From NCBI GenBank assembly GCA_017883485.1, contig JADGNM010000189.1, positions 1-5,611 of the forward strand: a stretch of DNA of 5,611 bases, written 5' to 3'. Below the pieces are notes generated by a model that saw only the letters and a program-made list of their open reading frames with translations, was not told where the DNA came from and made no database searches. A program made the position numbers and the translations under genes. The stretch's first letter is position 1. Each line of letters opens with the position of its first letter. The stretch is from Methanosarcina sp. GTDB lineage: Archaea; Halobacteriota; Methanosarcinia; Methanosarcinales; Methanosarcinaceae. Shown here in pieces: positions 5,070 through 5,611 of the stretch.

Positions 5070-5465
5070 TTAACAGTTTATTTTTCCTTTACATTCCATC
5101 ATTACATCGGAACAGCTCTTGTATTCCCTGTCTGCACAAGTATCAAGAGCTTTTATTACTTCGCTGTGGCAATTGAGACTTTTGCAGTTCTCTATTATTT
5201 TTATTTTATTTGCAGGGAATTTCATATCGCGGAAAGCCTTCAAAGCGTTTTCCATGCATCCAAATGTCTTGAGAACATCGCCAGTGTTGTAATATTCCTT
5301 TTCAGGCATATTCTCAACAGCAAACATTACTTCACTACAGGCATTGATACTTCTAGCTTTATCCACAAGTTGCATCTTCGTTATACAACATTTCATCTGT
5401 TTGAAAGCTTGTTCTGTTTCCTTCATTGAAGTATTAAGATCAATAGAACCTGAATGTGTTTCCAT
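5070..5465 (-). CDS. Cysteine-rich protein with two 57-residue repeats (131 aa)
   Basis: ATG 5465 has AAGGAG eight bases upstream, and the frame ends at TAA after a terminal cysteine. The protein is a tandem duplication. Residues 19-73 align with 76-130 with a constant offset of 57 and no gaps, 16 of 55 positions identical and many others conservative. The shared pattern is AF[KR]xMK (A20/A77), then N-x-x-SEV-x-x-A (N41/N98), EY (57/114) and DV (63/120). There are ten cysteines, at 26, 27, 43, 70, 94, 99, 110, 118, 125 and 131, mostly not at equivalent repeat positions. Both repeats look helical and there is no signal peptide or membrane segment. I do not recognise the family. Cysteine number and lack of export suggest a metal- or cluster-binding or redox role, which is inference. 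AAGCTT repeats and a T5 run follow the stop. Confidence 0.75.
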   Translation of the reverse strand: METHSGSIDLNTSMKETEQAFKQMKCCITKMQLVDKARSINACSEVMFAVENMPEKEYYNTGDVLKTFGCMENALKAFRDMKFPANKIKIIENCKSLNCHSEVIKALDTCADREYKSCSDVMMECKGKINC

Positions 5466-5611
5466 TGTGTTTTCTCCTTTATATTGTTGTTTCTTAATAC
5501 TGTTTAATTTTGAACCTTAACTCCGACGAATCAGGGGATAAGTATTGAATATTGACCACATATTCCACATCATTAGACATCTTGCAATTAATTTTATTTA
5601 GAATGATGTAT

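Noticed and set aside
4690..5429. Plus-strand ORFs opposite the two cysteine proteins
   Set aside because: The minus-strand frames have Shine-Dalgarno sites and, in one case, an internal repeat; the plus-strand frames have neither.

Overview
The window looks like a piece of a Methanosarcina-type euryarchaeal chromosome. It has AT-rich intergenic DNA around moderate-GC housekeeping genes, Shine-Dalgarno sites matching GGAGGTGAT, archaeal TTTATA-like box A elements, an archaeal OMP decarboxylase, a deoxyhypusine-synthase-family protein and a contractile-injection tail sheath. The genus is inferred from gene content and style. No database search was possible. All convincing protein genes lie on the minus strand, so the window reads right to left.

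Left part (1-1740): a contractile injection system or phage-like tail sheath gene is broken by a one-base frameshift near 240 and a stop at 59-61. Upstream of it lie a 46-codon ORF and a small unknown protein with a zinc-ribbon-like CxC...HxxC set. This looks like the decaying edge of a CIS gene cluster.

Next (1711-2457) is a long stretch without protein genes. It holds two imperfect tandem copies of a ~110-bp unit, an 87-bp inverted-repeat (MITE-like) element, and a well-formed box C/D guide RNA on the minus strand with its own box A. The RNA's 12-nt D guide is complementary to a methionine-tRNA anticodon loop and places the predicted 2'-O-methyl on the first base of the CAU anticodon (C34).

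Centre (2458-4081): a tight two-gene operon. A DHS-family gene comes first, then pyrF four bases later; the first gene's stop codon lies inside the Shine-Dalgarno of the second. The DHS-family protein keeps the catalytic lysine (SWGK) but lacks the canonical His-His segment, so it may be a DHS-like paralogue rather than the aIF5A-modifying enzyme.

Right part (4090-5611): a second copy (89 bp) of the MITE-like element sits just upstream of the operon and abuts a fragmentary plus-strand ORF. Next comes a cluster of dyads that reads best as a ~100-nt minus-strand small RNA (box A, two 8-bp hairpins, T6 end). Two small cysteine-bearing proteins of unknown function follow. One of them is a gapless duplication of a 57-residue unit.

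The most interesting items are the C/D guide RNA with its tRNA-Met target, the second small-RNA candidate, the paired MITE-like elements, and the divergent DHS-family active site.
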